From Flabesymbios commensalis (lineage: Eukaryota > Annelida > Polychaeta > Terebellida > Flabelligeridae): a DNA stretch of 64,000 nt. Positions within the stretch are counted from its first letter, which is position 1. Each line of letters starts with the position of its first letter. Made by a program: the position numbers and the translations under genes. The stretch is from the NCBI GenBank assembly GCA_964017125.1, contig OZ024914.1:15541508-15605507 (forward strand), given 5' to 3'. The notes below the pieces were generated by a model. It saw nothing but the letters and a program-made list of their open reading frames with translations, made no database searches and was not told the DNA's origin. Shown in pieces: positions 34,020 through 45,626 of this stretch.

Positions 34020-35150
34020 ACAACAGGGGCTCCAGTATCCGTGGTATACACTGGTACAACTAATATATTAAATACCATGTTTGTTGTAAGGACGCATGAC
34101 GTCTGTATAATATACTAACTTCCTGTGGTCAAACATAATTATTTTCTACTCCATGCGTTGCTATGAAGCCATATTGAGGGCTGGATGGTGTCACTAGGGT
34201 GGAAGTGGAATAAGTGTGACGTAATCATCAGACAATGATAACCAATCACCTCGCAGGTTGTTTTTTGTGCTGCACTTATGTCTGACACTATCATGACTGG
34301 CCTCTCTCGTATTACAAAAAACAGGGAAGTGTACTGCAGGGAAGTGTACACTTCCCTGCAAAAACCAAGCGCCTGTCCAACGGTGGCTGAATGTTGCAGG
34401 AGAGCTTGACAAAAGTTTTTTTCTATTCACCCATTCTCATCTTTCTCTCCTTAGTGCACCTACGCTTAGCTCCTTATCTTTCCTTTTTTCCTTTCCTATC
34501 TGGGTCCTTTGTCGTGCACAGTCACTACCAATATGGCCACCATAACCCTCGCCCTCTAACTCTTGTTCTTCATAGATAATGGTTTAAAGACAATGTGAGT
34601 GATTTGGGCTGATGTATGTTTGCGAGAGCAATCATTGTTTTCTAAGTAGCCTGTTGACAAAAACATAACACTAACATGCATATAATAGCAACACAGTAGG
34701 CCTGATAGTTATGCCCACAGAAATTCAGAATCTGTCTATCGGTCGTACTTTCCTGTTTAGATTTGATACTTGGTAGATATTGTAAAACTGTAGGCATAAT
34801 AATCTAATCCAGTGGATTGAAAAATTACTCAGAGGTATAGGCTAATAAAGCAATAATAAACCAAACATAATCCGATCACATAAGTCATATTACATTTTAT
34901 CAGGCACTTTGTTGATTAGGAGAATATTAGTTACGAGAGCGCGAGAAGTCCCGCCTTCAAGCAGATTGTGGCGGAGCTTCCAGGATGGATTGACGCCCAG
35001 AACCCGGAGGGTAAAACGAGCATGTTACTGCGAGCGTGGGTCATAAATCTCTAATCATATTATCATATTATTGGCTACACTTGTGCAATGACTGAAGTGG
35101 AATACCGATATTATGATTCTCAGTGCAGCAGTATAGGCTACAATGGGTTT
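34020..35150. other. Intergenic stretch without recognised gene
   Basis: Mixed unique-looking sequence. A small inverted pair GCAGGGAAGTGTACACTTCCCTGC lies near 34337-34360. No frame resembles a known protein. Confidence 0.4.
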
Positions 35151-35153
35151 TTT

Positions 35154-35214
35154 TCAACTACTGTAAGCGATGAATCGCTACCTCGATTCATCGCTTACAG
35201 TAGTTGAAAACCTA
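35154..35214. repeat. Perfect hairpin with family C/D-like layout
   Basis: TTTTCAACTACTGTAAGCGA and TGAATCG pair with CGATTCATCGCTTACAGTAG and TTGAAAA around CTACCT. It starts with TTTTCA like family C stems but has a different stem sequence; TTAA ends not found. Confidence 0.65.
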
Positions 35215-35924
35215 ATGTTACAATCAAATAAATAATTGACACAAGTTGTGTTTTGAAACATCTTATTTAACATGTTTATTTCATTGAGGGTTGGTGATTG
35301 AATACCCCAATTAAAGTGCCCTGGGATTGAAAGGGTCTTAGCTGATTATGATGAAAGGAGTCCGCCGTAATCCAGCGTGTGGCAGTCATACCAATTAGGC
35401 CCTATTGGCCACATCAACCCTTTAATGTCCGCAGGCAACTAATAACGTTTGATAACGTTCATTGTGTTAATTTAGGCTGGTGCGTTGGTTTCATTCTTCT
35501 ACAGAACCAAATTTCGAATAAAAATTGCGTACAGTAACAACGTGTGAAATTTGAGAGTTCGGGCCTAGTGACGGTTGAGTGATCAAGGACGACGTTCTTG
35601 GTGCTAGCATGGCAAAGTATGAATATTTTTGCGTTAAGTGCAAAAAAGTGCCTGGATAAACACAGCACTAATAGCACGAAAATACCGTTTGATTTATGAT
35701 CACTGCCTAAATTAACGGCATAAAGGTGGGAGGGTAGTGTGCGCTCGCAAATAACAAGTAGGCCTAGTAAGCCGGGGAGATGGGGACAATACAAATTTAG
35801 TAGTCTGTCCAGTGGAAGAATAAAGTAATAAATATAGATTCGGGGTGAGTTGTGTAAGGATACAGGCTAAACCGGACAAGGTAAATATCCTGGGATGGTA
35901 AAATCAAAATCAGATAACAATGCT

Positions 35925-36010
35925 ATCCAGGCACGTGATTCGAGCTCGGAACTCATGAGCTGAGGCCGAACACGCTACTTCTCGGTCCTGGAAGCTTCAC
36001 TCATCCCCAC
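35925..36010 (-). mobile_element. SINE second-head fragment
   Basis: ATTCGAGCTCGGAACTCATG, GAGGCCGAACACGCTACTTC, TCGGTCCTGGAAGCTTCACT. Matches the second tRNA-like head only, diverged. Confidence 0.6.
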
Positions 36011-36084
36011 AGCACCTTAATCCACACATTTTCTCATCTCATTACCAAGCATAAAAATACAAAACCATTAGATAATTAGGAAGA

Positions 36085-36157
36085 TACTGCCGTGCAATGC
36101 TTTCTCGTAAACATGGTAAAGTAAGCAGATACTACCTTTTGGCTTTGCACGGCAGTA
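36085..36157. mobile_element. Family J hairpin
   Basis: ATACTGCCGTGCAATGC at left, then AAAGTAAGCAGATACTACCT and TTTGGCTTTGCACGGCAGTA. The middle of the left arm is replaced by unrelated bases. Confidence 0.6.
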
Positions 36158-36308
36158 ACGTTACAGTAGGCCGACATGCAGAAACAATAACATCAGTGTA
36201 ATCATGGTAATGTTTAGTATAGAATGACTCCAATGACGATGTTCACTGGGACAATGCAGCCCGACTTTCCGAAAGTGTATCCCTCATTTTTACATTTTAT
36301 GAATTGAT

Positions 36309-37055
36309 AAATGAAATGAATCGGGCTTTAGGCCACCTTTGTGCACATATAGGCTAAACTGGGCCGGGAGAACCTCCTGAGGATGGTGAGATGATTGAAA
36401 TGACACTGTCCTCCAGACACAGTATTCGAAATTCGAGCCCTGGCGGTCTGAGGCCGAGCACGCTACCTCTCGGTCACAATATTGACTTCACACGTGGATG
36501 GGGAAGAAACATTTTTGTTTCTTTCAAACCGCCGAGACCGGGAACCGAACCCCGAACTCTGGCGTGAAAGGCAGCGGTGCTAACCACCACAGCTGGATGG
36601 GATAGGGTCAGCATATGCTCATTGGTTTTCTATACCAGGTCGGTAACTCACTGAATTTATGGAAGCAGCAATCTCAACATACTAGGCCTATAGGCAATAA
36701 CTTCTCAATATAATAGTAAGCTGAATACTGCAGTGTATTATTCACGACATGTCTAATTTTGTTGGAAATAGTGCTTCTGTCAGAATCGAGCTCGTAAAAT
36801 GTTATTAATGCACGTAAATTATGAGATTTCCGTTTGAAAATTCATCAATAATTTGCTACAAGAACTAGATATGCCATGGTAGCATTTGTTTGGTAGAAAA
36901 CAAAAGTCTACATAGTCCATTTCTCATTTTAAAATGACGAGGACCCGAAAGGTTCCTTCCCTCAGTAGAAGAATAGACATGGCAGTGATTGTCACCGCAT
37001 AGACACATCCCAATTTCCCGTGCTAACCACTACCCTAGGGCCCCCGCCCTTATGA
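36309..37055 (-). mobile_element. tRNA-derived SINE split by an insertion
   Basis: 36309-36587 carries tail, body, second head and most of a first head of the 14725 type (GGGAACCGAACCCCGAACTC). The last 36 bp (TAACCACTACCCTAGGGCCC) resume at 37020. The break is flanked by GTGCTAACCAC on both sides. Confidence 0.85.
36588..37019. mobile_element. 432-bp insertion in a SINE, 11-bp target duplication
   Basis: Bounded by GTGCTAACCAC at 36577-36587 and 37020-37030. Begins CACAGCTGGATGGG and ends CACATCCCAATTTCCC. No inverted ends, poly-A tail or known protein recognised. The duplication length would suit a non-LTR element, but its class is unknown. Confidence 0.7.
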
Positions 37056-37341
37056 ATTGATTGACAGTGTGTAAGCATTTTGTCCTGTGTGTGTTTTGTG
37101 TGGGCAACTCTGATCTTTGTCATTCGTACTTTAATATCAGAGTAAGAGAGAACACTCACTCCCCAGCCGATTTCACATTTTCAGTCTTTTTTTAACTCAT
37201 CAACTGTATATAGTCTAGATGGTGTAGGCACCTACCTGTATAACACGTGAACCGGCGTGACCTGACAACGCGTGTACACGGCATTATTATATGAATAACA
37301 ATGATCAATAACTCCATCATCAGGCACAGCACGTCATACAC

Positions 37342-37441
37342 AAGCAAACACTTCAGCCAATGCTGGCCCAATGTTGATCCACCGTCGCAGACGGTGGGCC
37401 AACATTGAGCCAGCATTGGTTTAATGTCCTGTGTTTCCAGG
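37342..37441. mobile_element. Family A palindromic MITE, full length
   Basis: ACAAGCAAACACTTCAGCCA - ATGCTGGCCCAATGTTGATC - centre CCGTCgcaGACGG - CCAACATTGAGCCAGCATTG - GTCCTGTGTTTCCAGG. Confidence 0.82.
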
Positions 37442-37579
37442 CCAAACCCAGTTCACCGCCAGAGGTGACAGTGTCGTGTCTCCAGTAGGCCTACTGATGG
37501 CTTGACCTTCATTGCCAATCACAATGTCTGGCTTCTTTGATGATCATGCTTTGATATAGCCCTGGCGAGAAGGCAATTC

Positions 37580-37687
37580 CAATAAACACTAGACGTCTAC
37601 CCAATGCTGGGGTAATGTTGAGCCAGCATCGCAGACGGTGGGCCAACATTAACCCAGCATTGGGTCAACGTATCGTGTTCGTTGGGA
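37580..37687. mobile_element. Family A palindromic MITE, full length
   Basis: CCAATAAACACTAGACGTCT at left, CAACGTATCGTGTTCGTTGGG at right ends. CCCAATGCTGGGGTAATG pairs with CATTAACCCAGCATTGGG; the GGGG/CCC change is copy-specific. Confidence 0.85.
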
Positions 37688-38110
37688 TTCACATTGTCAA
37701 GGATAATCATAATAGTCCGTGGTAGGCGCAGCAACATTGTTCAGCGTCAGAATTGGACAGCATTTCAAAAGAGCTCTGTGTTTTTGTGGGCTTATGTTGG
37801 TGTGATCAACTAGGCCTATTTGAGGGTAACCCTCTTCAAATGATAAATTCACTTGCAAAGACTGGAAGTTCAAAATCCTTACGTCTGACAAGGCCCCATT
37901 CCAATGATGTATATATATATAGGGCCTATATATATATCTGTCATTATTTACTAAAATATAAAGGTCATTAATTGAAAAAGTTCGTCTTAATTCATTCCGA
38001 AATCGATCAGTTGCACAAGTAGCATTCTGAGCCCAGCTCTTCTAATGGCAATGATTACAGACTCTGTATCGCGTAGTCTAATATTACGAACTGAGGCGGA
38101 ATAGATTGTC

Positions 38111-38320
38111 TTAAAAAACTCTTTGAAGCTTGAATTTACCATTGGGATCTTCATCATGTTCATTTACTATAAGCCGCGAATTGCTGTCGCAATTCTCTAC
38201 TTGTAGTGGATTAAGAATGTTCGATCTAAAAACCCTGGGTGTAGGAAATTAAGTTTTTTTTCAGTATGATCAGAAATGCAAACTGATGACTTCATGCATC
38301 GTGAGGGTTTAAAGGGTTAA
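38111..38320 (-). mobile_element. piggyBac-type MITE family E
   Basis: Reverse copy of the elements in NUP35: right end CATGCATCGTGAGGGTTTAA then AGGGTTAA, hairpin TTTACTATAAGCCGCGAATT / AATTCTCTACTTGTAGTGGA near the left. Left TTAA is present but the CCCTTT side is decayed. Confidence 0.75.
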
Positions 38321-38496
38321 GAGACAGCTTTGAGACAGTCAGACCAGCAAACAAGAGACGCTGACCCCATATGTCTGTTTAATAAAACAAACCGAATCCA
38401 GATGCAATACTGGTCAATGATTTGTTCGCTATGTCTTGTAACAAGAATGTATGTCTTGATTGTATGCAATTGTTTTGTTTGGCACGCATATAATTA

Positions 38497-38565
38497 CCCA
38501 ATGTTGTTTTATTGTTGGGCCAGCGCCAGATACGGTGGGCTAACATCAAGACAACATTGGGTCGA
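38497..38565. mobile_element. Family A palindromic MITE
   Basis: CCCAATGTTGTTTTATTGTT - GGGCCAGCGCC - ataCGGTGGGCTAACATCAAG - ACAACATTGGG. A detached terminus-like CCAGCAAACAAGAGACGCTG lies at 38344, so the left part may have been split. Confidence 0.75.
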
Positions 38566-39518
38566 ATAGGTCCATAATCTATCAGGCGTCAACAGTGGTC
38601 AAGTTGGAACAGAAGGGGTGTAGGCATACCTCCTATACTTACACCCTTTTTTAGCGACGCCATAAATCCTAAAGTTCCGTTATCCTTTCTAAAAAAAATT
38701 AAACGGAATGGTAGGCTACAGACAAGTCGATCACAGTATAGTGGATTACTTATATTCCATTTATGGTACTAACTTTCACAACAAGAATAGATGTAAAAAT
38801 ATTGGCCTTACAATTAATGCGACAAACATCTTGTTTAATGTTCTTCTCAGCCTCAAGTTTCTGCTGGCAATAATTTCCAAAACAAAATCTAGTCTCATAA
38901 TTATAAACGTTAAAGTAATTGAGTAGAAAACGTTACTATTCGCTTAGCATATAGCACACGTTGTTCGTTGTAGGGGGTCAGGCATATACACTTATGCGTA
39001 GCATGGTTAACATTCTAAGAAATAGGGTCCATCGCGAGATAAATATTATTGATCAGTGAAGTGAACGACTCACCTGAGCTTAAAGTTAAATTCTTTCGCA
39101 TTGCATAAATTCGTATTCCTGCTATTTGAATGTGAACGGTCAATGTGGTCTGTAAAGCGAGAGCGTCGTACGAGAGAGGTAGGCCACAATAGCGGTCTGC
39201 CAGAGAGATGTAACGTTAGATAGATTATCAGATGAATCTTCTGTTTGTTTATAGTCACATCTTACGTTACCATCTGCTCGGCAAGGTGCGCGGGGTGTTA
39301 TCACAACACGAACAATCCCTGCAACAAGGTCTAATACAAAGGAGCTGCTGATAAATCCCGCCAGCTGACAGGTATGACTCACTGAGAGTCCTGGCTCTTT
39401 TCAGGGCGCTGCTACGTGGACTGCCCTAGAGCACTAACTAACTCCTCAGCTGATCCCAGCAGGAGTCAGGAGTCTGGATCCACTGCCCTACTCCTAACAG
39501 CATTGTCTGGTCGTTCTG

Positions 39519-39745
39519 GACAGGTCCACGGTCGTGGATTGTTATATTCGTTTTACCCGGGAAATCAACGTTTTTCAACACGGCAGCGGGACGTTCACCC
39601 AAAGTTGGTTCAATGTTGGGCCAGCGTCGTAGACGGCGGACCAACATTGAGCCAACATCGGGTGAATGTCTCGTGTTTGCTGGGACAGGCCCACGATCGT
39701 GGATAGTTCGTTTTACCCGGAAAATCAACGTTTTTCAACACGGGG
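39519..39745. repeat. 60-bp direct repeat flanking a family A element
   Basis: Both units read CAGG(T/C)CCACG(G/A)TCGTGGAT, TTCGTTTTACCCGG and AAATCAACGTTTTTCAACAC. The palindrome at 39585-39685 lies exactly between them. Confidence 0.85.
39585..39685. mobile_element. Family A palindromic MITE, full length
   Basis: GGACGTTCACCCAAAGTTGG - TTCAATGTTGGGCCAGCGTC - gta - GACGGCGGACCAACATTGAG - CCAACATCGGGTGAATGTCT - CGTGTTTGCTGGG. Confidence 0.82.
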
Positions 39746-39776
39746 GTGACTCTAAAGAGTGATCTCTTCTCCATTC

Positions 39777-39881
39777 GGCAAACACAATACGCTGAACCAA
39801 TATTGGTTTAAAATTAGCCCAACGTCTGCGACGCTGCCCACCATTAAACCAATATTGGTTCAACATATCGTGTTTGCTGGG
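39777..39881. mobile_element. Family A palindromic MITE, full length
   Basis: CGGCAAACACAATACGCTGA and CAACATATCGTGTTTGCTGGG ends. GAACCAATATTGGTTTAA pairs with TTAAACCAATATTGGTTC; centre CGTCtgcGACGC. Confidence 0.85.
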
Positions 39882-40181
39882 ACCCCAACGTCCGACAAAT
39901 GCCCATAACATTTAAATGACGTATAGCAGAAAATGAGCTGAGCTTGCGTAAATAATGTGAATTTATGTGAATGAAATGTTAAATACTGAATAAAATAAAC
40001 CCATAATCTGATAATAGACCTGATCAATCGCGGACACGTCTTAAATACTGAGCGTCCAAATGAAGTTGTACACTTTTTTGTACGGGTATAATCTGTAGCT
40101 CAAACCTGTCGTTTCAGGCACGTTTGGGGCTAGATGTCTGGTCTGCTTTCCCAGCAACAAGTGAGGAGGGCGTCCATCTGG

Positions 40182-40345
40182 GCAGCAAAACGTGACATCG
40201 ACCCAGTGTTGGATCAGTGTTGGGCGAGCGTCGTAGACGCTGAACCAACACTGAACCAGCATTGCGCACATTATGGTTCCCTCGTCTACGGCGCTGGCCC
40301 AGCAGTGATTCAACATTGCGCCAATGTATTGTGCTTGATGGGAAA
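40182..40345. mobile_element. Family A element with a duplicated right half
   Basis: CAGCAAAACGTGACATCGAC - CCAGTGTTGGATCAGTGTTG - centre GCGTCgtaGACGC - CAACACTGAACCAGCATTGC, then a second centre CTCGTCtacGGCGCTGG with CAGTGATTCAACATTGC and CAATGTATTGTGCTTGATGG. Confidence 0.75.
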
Positions 40346-40416
40346 TGCTTAGTGATGTGACCAGTAGATCAATATACAAAACAACGCTGATAGCGCATTC
40401 TGCTTGTCTGGCTTCC

Positions 40417-40711
40417 CAGAAAACACGAGACGTTGACCCAGTGCTGGCTTAATGTTGGGAGAGCGTCGCAGACGGTGGCCGAACATTAACCCTTTCAGTA
40501 CGGGGACGTCTAAAGTCAATATACTCAATAAAAGTGTAAAATATTTATAATGGCACACAACATAGGTACCGGTATTCAAAAAAAGCAGAGAGAGCTAACT
40601 AAGATTTATGATGATTTCAAATTGAAAAAGACCCTTTGGTTTATTGGAATATATAAACAAATTTCAGCGCTTTAAGGGTCAACCATCACTGGGTGAATAT
40701 CTCCTGTGTTA
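40417..40711. mobile_element. Family A palindromic MITE carrying two other MITEs
   Basis: Left: CCCAGAAAACACGAGACGTT, GCTGGCTTAATGTTGG, centre GCGTCgcaGACGG, CCGAACATTAA. It resumes at 40683 with CCATCACTGGGTGAATATCT and CCTGTG. A family B element lies in the gap and a family C element follows at the right terminus. Confidence 0.8.
40488..40682 (+). mobile_element. piggyBac-type MITE family B inside family A
   Basis: TTAACCCTTTCAGTACGGGG at left, CAGCGCTTTAAGGGTCAA at right (TTAA decayed to TCAA). The hairpin is reduced to GGGACGTCTAAAGTC. Removing it with one TTAA restores the interrupted palindrome arm. Confidence 0.82.
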
Positions 40712-40955
40712 ACCCTTTAACCGCCGGTGCCGTCTATATTCGTTTTTTGCATTTTTTATTAGCACATTGCATATCAGCTTTTAAACCAGTTAAAGATAAA
40801 ACGTGACATTAATCAGTAAGATTTCAAAATCGTTGACCTCTATTTTGTTAAATCTGAATAATTTTCACTCACTTGAAGTTGTGGATCGCGTCAGCGAGAC
40901 ACAACTTCAAGTGAGTAAAAATTCCAATTGAATAATTTAGCGGTTGAAGGGTTAA
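40709..40955 (+). mobile_element. piggyBac-type MITE family C
   Basis: TTAACCCTTTAACCGCCGGT at left, GCGGTTGAAGGGTTAA at right, TTAA both sides. Hairpin TTTTCACTCACTTGAAGTTG / CAACTTCAAGTGAGTAAAAA, loop TGGATCGCGTCAGCGAGACA. It sits in the right terminus of the family A element. Confidence 0.85.
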
Positions 40956-40999
40956 TGCAGATTTGACTTATAATTAAATTGGCCTACATGAATGTTGAC

Positions 41000-43205
41000 T
41001 TGCATGCTCTGTCGTCTGTGGGAAGTCAAACCCCGCAGACTGACAAGTTGTGAGGCAAGCAACCATTCACTTAATGCAAATGAATAGAAATGACACTTAG
41101 CAGTTCTGTGTGAATCAATAATAGTACACGTAGATGTATGCAAGCTCCAGCCACCAACATGCAACAAGATGATTGTCATATCAAAGCTGTCTAAGAACAG
41201 TTAAAAAAGATAGTATTTATAATAGAAATGATATAAATACACAAAAAAAACGTATTTATTCCTTACGACATAATCAATTACAATATATTTACTGATGCAA
41301 GGGGATATTTTTGTTATAATATCAAATCCATTGCATAAATAGTGGTATCTGCTGAATATATCATTGAACACTGTTAAGGGGTAGACCTACTGTGCATGGG
41401 TGGATCCAGGGAGGGGCAAAGTGGACACACACCCTTATTTTTCGTCAAATACATGCTGCAGGGATACATAGTAGTGGATTTAAATTATATTCTGTAGGCA
41501 CTTAAGTAATTTCATTATCTGATTATTATGATTATGTAATTGTGAAACAAAGATGAGCATTGCATAAGGGATATGCTAGCAGACAGGGGCACAGAAATAC
41601 AATCCAGGTCAGTATAATTGCTTAGTGGTATTTCTGAATGACAACACCAATCAGCTGGAATGTCATTTACTGCAGTTTCTGCACTTTGTATCTGGCAGTA
41701 GGAAAGCATATGGTAAGCAGACCCTTCATGTTTCATCAGACAATTACACATCACTCATTGATTTCACAGTTGTTGTGCTAGGCCTAAATATCACATAATT
41801 ATAGGCCAAGATGCATTTTCAATGAGGTTTTCACACCAGAAAATGCCTTGGTAATATAATAAATGTCTGCATAGGCCTATGGGCTAACAATAATTGTCAC
41901 CTTTTAGGGAGCCAATGCATTGTGCTTGTGATTGTTTTTCCTATAACGTTATTATACGATATCCAGGGCTGTCACCTATTTTTTGGTTTGAAAACGTCCC
42001 TTTTAAAAGCATGTTAAGTAGGTAGGCCTATGTCGTCACGATTCGCAGAAAAAAACATTATGGACCCATCAGCCAACGGCTAAAGGAGTGGGGTCCGCCG
42101 CATTGTAAATATTATGATCCAGACTGAGTGAAGCAAAACGACTCAGTTGTTTTAATCAAATAAGGAAAATACGTGAAGCATTGACAAATTTCTATGTTGG
42201 TATATCACTGAAAGCTGGATATGTTAATTCAGTCTTCATGTATGAGGGTAGCGCTGATCGGGTAAGCGGAGCGAGTCGCCTGGACCACGGCTAGTATGAG
42301 GGATGCATCACTCATGTTACTAGCCTACTTCATTTTGCAATAATTTACAATTGACTTATTCCTTTTTAACAAAATATGCAAAATAATGAAAGCGTGTAGG
42401 CATACGGAGGTGATCAATATCAACATGGTCGTTATTGACAATACAGGTGGTATCTGCACACGGCTGACAAAAACGAAATAAAAACACGGCATGATTGATT
42501 GACAATAGCCATGCGGTTTGTCTTGGCGCTGGGTACTCACCCACAGAGATAAGTAGTCGTCGCGTGGATGGCACGTGAGTACTGTATACAGAATAGTGTC
42601 TTGTTGGCGGGGTGCCTGCTATCTTGATATTATCACAAGTGGATTCGCTTCACTGACAACTGGAAAGGTTCCAAACGTCTAGAGTAACGTTACTGTACAC
42701 ACCATTCACTAGGCACACCTTCCATGTATAGCTCAACACAACAATATTGGCTGTTCCGTTGTGCGGAAGCATTCCCTTCTTACGCTAGAATAATGTTAAT
42801 ATACTAATGTTAAATATAAAGAGAGTCGCGATGTAATTGTTTATTTTATTTGGAAATTTTGACATTTCAAAGTGTGTTTGGTTCCCTGATAGAGACATAT
42901 ATTTAAAAAGAAAAGGTGATTGATTTACTGGAGTCATGTTCTAGGCATGGTGGCACGTAAATAAACAGCACAGGTGTGCTTAAGTCACACCTGAGAAATG
43001 AAATCCGTGTTTGGGTAAAAGAAACATAGTTTTCATCGTTTTTATTAATTTCGAATATTTTTTTCATTTCATATAAGTTCACTCAAGTAAGCCTATGAAC
43101 TATTGTTTTTGTTTTAAACAATTTGAAGTTTTATAGACAAATAGATTGCTTTATTCAATGAAAAATGCAATCAATATCATTTAACTTTTCACGGAATAAA
43201 TGTAG
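41000..43205. other. Largest stretch with neither gene nor named repeat
   Basis: About 2.2 kb of AT-rich, unique-looking sequence. No splice-bounded frame resembles a known protein, and I see no palindromic element. It could hold regulatory DNA or an unrecognised exon. Confidence 0.4.
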
Positions 43206-43210
43206 GCCTA

Positions 43211-43319
43211 CCCGAAACACAAAACATTTGTATGACATTTATATAACGTCGGCCCAACGACTTCAACGTTGGTCCAACATTGTATAAATGTTATGCAAAT
43301 GTTTTGTGTTTGCTGGGAT
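43211..43319. mobile_element. Family A palindromic MITE, full length
   Basis: CCGAAACACAAAACATTTGT and GCAAATGTTTTGTGTTTGCT ends. CATTTATATAACG pairs loosely with TGTATAAATG; these arm sequences are unlike any other copy. Centre GGCCCAACgacttcaaCGTTGG. Confidence 0.8.
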
Positions 43320-43336
43320 ATCTATAAATCGGCCTA

Positions 43337-43447
43337 TCCCAGCAAGCACGATGCATGGACCAAATATTGTTTCAATGTTGGCCCGCCGTCTTCGACGTCG
43401 GCCAAACATTAAAACAACATTGGGTCAGTGCCTCATGTTTTCTGGGA
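43337..43447. mobile_element. Family A palindromic MITE, full length
   Basis: TCCCAGCAAGCACGATGCAT and CAGTGCCTCATGTTTTCTGGGA ends. AATATTGTTTCAATGTTGGC and CAAACATTAAAACAACATTG around CGTCttcGACG. Only about 18 bp from the previous copy. Confidence 0.85.
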
Positions 43448-43492
43448 TGATTTCCATGTAGGCCTATATGTATACCGCATTATCACTTAGCA

Positions 43493-43731
43493 CTTACAAC
43501 GCTGATATGTTTGTGCATAAACCATGGAGCCCAGGGGGTGTTTAAATTTGAAATCATTGTAAATATCTTTCTGCTTCATTTGAATAACTATATAGGTCTA
43601 TGTTATGGTCTATGGCCATTACAACTAGTTTAATTTTTTCAGTGCGGGGACCGTCTTTAGACGTCAGAGTCTGACGTCTATATACATCATATTCTGACAT
43701 GTAAAGACGGTCCCCGCGCTGAAAGGGTTAA
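43493..43731 (-). mobile_element. piggyBac-type MITE family B, full length
   Basis: Reverse: CTTACAACGCTGATATG at left, GCGCTGAAAGGGTTAA at right. Stem GGGGACCGTCTTTAGACGTC / GACATGTAAAGACGGTCCCC. Confidence 0.83.
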
Positions 43732-43734
43732 TGC

Positions 43735-44590
43735 TATATATTTATGTGCCATAAGTAAGTAATTTTATATATATTACTACTTAATATATATATCATAACA
43801 TTAAGGAAGTGATTGATGGATTTTTTGTATAGTTCCATAGTTTTTCAAGGCTATACCCAGGACAGATTCATCTATCATTCTAAATAATGCTGTTCTTAAG
43901 TAGAGGAGGACGAGGAGAACTGGGATTTTTTTCGCTATCGTCACTCAATCTTCATGTTTTACTGTTATACCTTTTCTAAGCTTGTATGTAGGCTACCTAT
44001 CATAGCACTAATGGCAAGCACATTTTACCACCAGCTAAAAAAAATTAATGTGAAGACCCGTACTGGGATATATTTCAAGGAGAAGTATGACAGCCGATGG
44101 GTTCTTCATATCCTATTGGATTCATCATCACCAGAAATACCGAAAATTGTAAGCAGATGTAAACGGATACAAACAGTTCATGAACACATTTACACATTTA
44201 ATATCCAGTAGGCTATATAGACCTATGGAACGCTTACAGAGAGAAGTGGGACACCAACGGAGAGATGTGGACATCATGTCCCACTTATCTACATGAATAA
44301 CATTATAAATTGTCCCAGTTCTCCAGATTTACAACCCATTCACGTATACTCAGTAATCAGCAAATCGTAACGACCCACGTACTTTGACATTATAATATAG
44401 CTTTAGATATTATAGAAAATTAAAACATATTACCTGAATATACAGATTTAGGAATAGTAATTACTTAACTTATCGTTTATGGGATATAATTAAACTTTCA
44501 TCAAGCCACATTGAATGATCAGGCAGAATCTGCAACATTAATTTAACATCAACTTTATTCTTTAATCAATAATCCCGGACAAGATGTAAA
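43735..44590. other. Intergenic stretch without recognised gene
   Basis: AT-rich with TA repeats near 43770-43800. A frame at 43954-44211 is open but matches nothing I know. Confidence 0.4.
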
Positions 44591-44592
44591 TA

Positions 44593-44897
44593 AAATGAAA
44601 TGAGTGGGGTTTGAGGCCACCTTTGTGCACATGTAGGCTAAACTGGGCTAGGATAACCTCATGAGGATGATGAGATGAATTAGATGACACTGCCCTCCAG
44701 ACACAGAATTCGAAATTCTAGCCCTGGCAGTCTGAGGCCGAGCATGCTACCTCTTGGTCACGGAGGCTCCCCACATTATTTAATCTTTACGATTGAGCGG
44801 GGAAGAAACATTTTGTTTCTTTGAAGCGGCGTTCGAGCCCGCCATCTCCGACTTTCTAAGCAGGCAACTTTAGCCACTGCACCAGGACCCTCATGCT
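44593..44897 (-). mobile_element. tRNA-derived SINE, two-headed
   Basis: Tail AAATGAAATGAG, body CCACCTTTGTGCACATGTAG, second head GCATGCTACCTCTTGGTCAC with GGAGGCTCCCC, linker AAACATTTTGTTTCTTTG, first head GGCGTTCGAGCCCGCCATCT with GCACCAGGACCC. First head is of the type at 98. Confidence 0.85.
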
Positions 44898-45179
44898 CAG
44901 AAGTCTGTTACCAATCTCCCACCTAGTGACTGATGGCTTACCAGGCTTGGGGCGAGTACTGGACAAAAGTACTCAAGTACAAGTACAAGTACTTGAAAGA
45001 ATGACGAGTACGAGTACAAGTACAAGTACTGGATTTTCAAAAGTACTTGAGTACAAGTACAAGTACTTTTAAAAGTACTCGAGTACAAGTACCGAGTACT
45101 TTGTTTATAAACTCTGATAATTCACATGAAATTTATTAAATAAATAATTGATTATAATATATGTTACTTCATGTTGCTA

Positions 45180-45533
45180 TATGTGACCCGATCTGGCAAC
45201 ATGAGTTTTAAGTCACACTTTGGCAAACGATTATTAAGAAAATGGAGTGGAACTGAATATTTTTTCTATTTATTTTATTTTAATACAATTGTGTGGTATT
45301 TTCCAAAAATGCACAAATTGCCTTTTTGAACTTCAAATGCCATTTTCTCAAAATGACGCGTTTTCAGACTTCATATTTTTCTGAGTTTGTCGACTCATAT
45401 TTCCGAAGTTGAACACGCTACAGAGTTGTGTGTTATACCATTTTAATGTTACTTTTTGTGTACGTGCGGGATATCTTTATAACTCTAATATGTATATATG
45501 CAACTTACTCATTTTGCCAGGTCGGGTTACATA
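45180..45533. mobile_element. 354-bp MITE with TA flanks, inside the hAT element
   Basis: Left TATGTGACCCGATCTGGCAA, right (reverse strand) TATGTAACCCGACCTGGCAA, TA on both sides. Interior AT-rich, non-coding. TA duplication suggests the Tc1/mariner group. Confidence 0.75.
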
Positions 45534-45626
45534 TAGATATGAGAGGTGAAAATGATATTTTATGGGACAGGTATATTATTGAAATTGCATTATCTGATGC
45601 CATGTCCCAGCCAATAGTATAATAAT

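Noticed and set aside
37342-43447. CRISPR-like regularity of palindromes
   Set aside because: Copies are dispersed at irregular distances, differ in sequence, have mobile-element ends, and the genome is eukaryotic.
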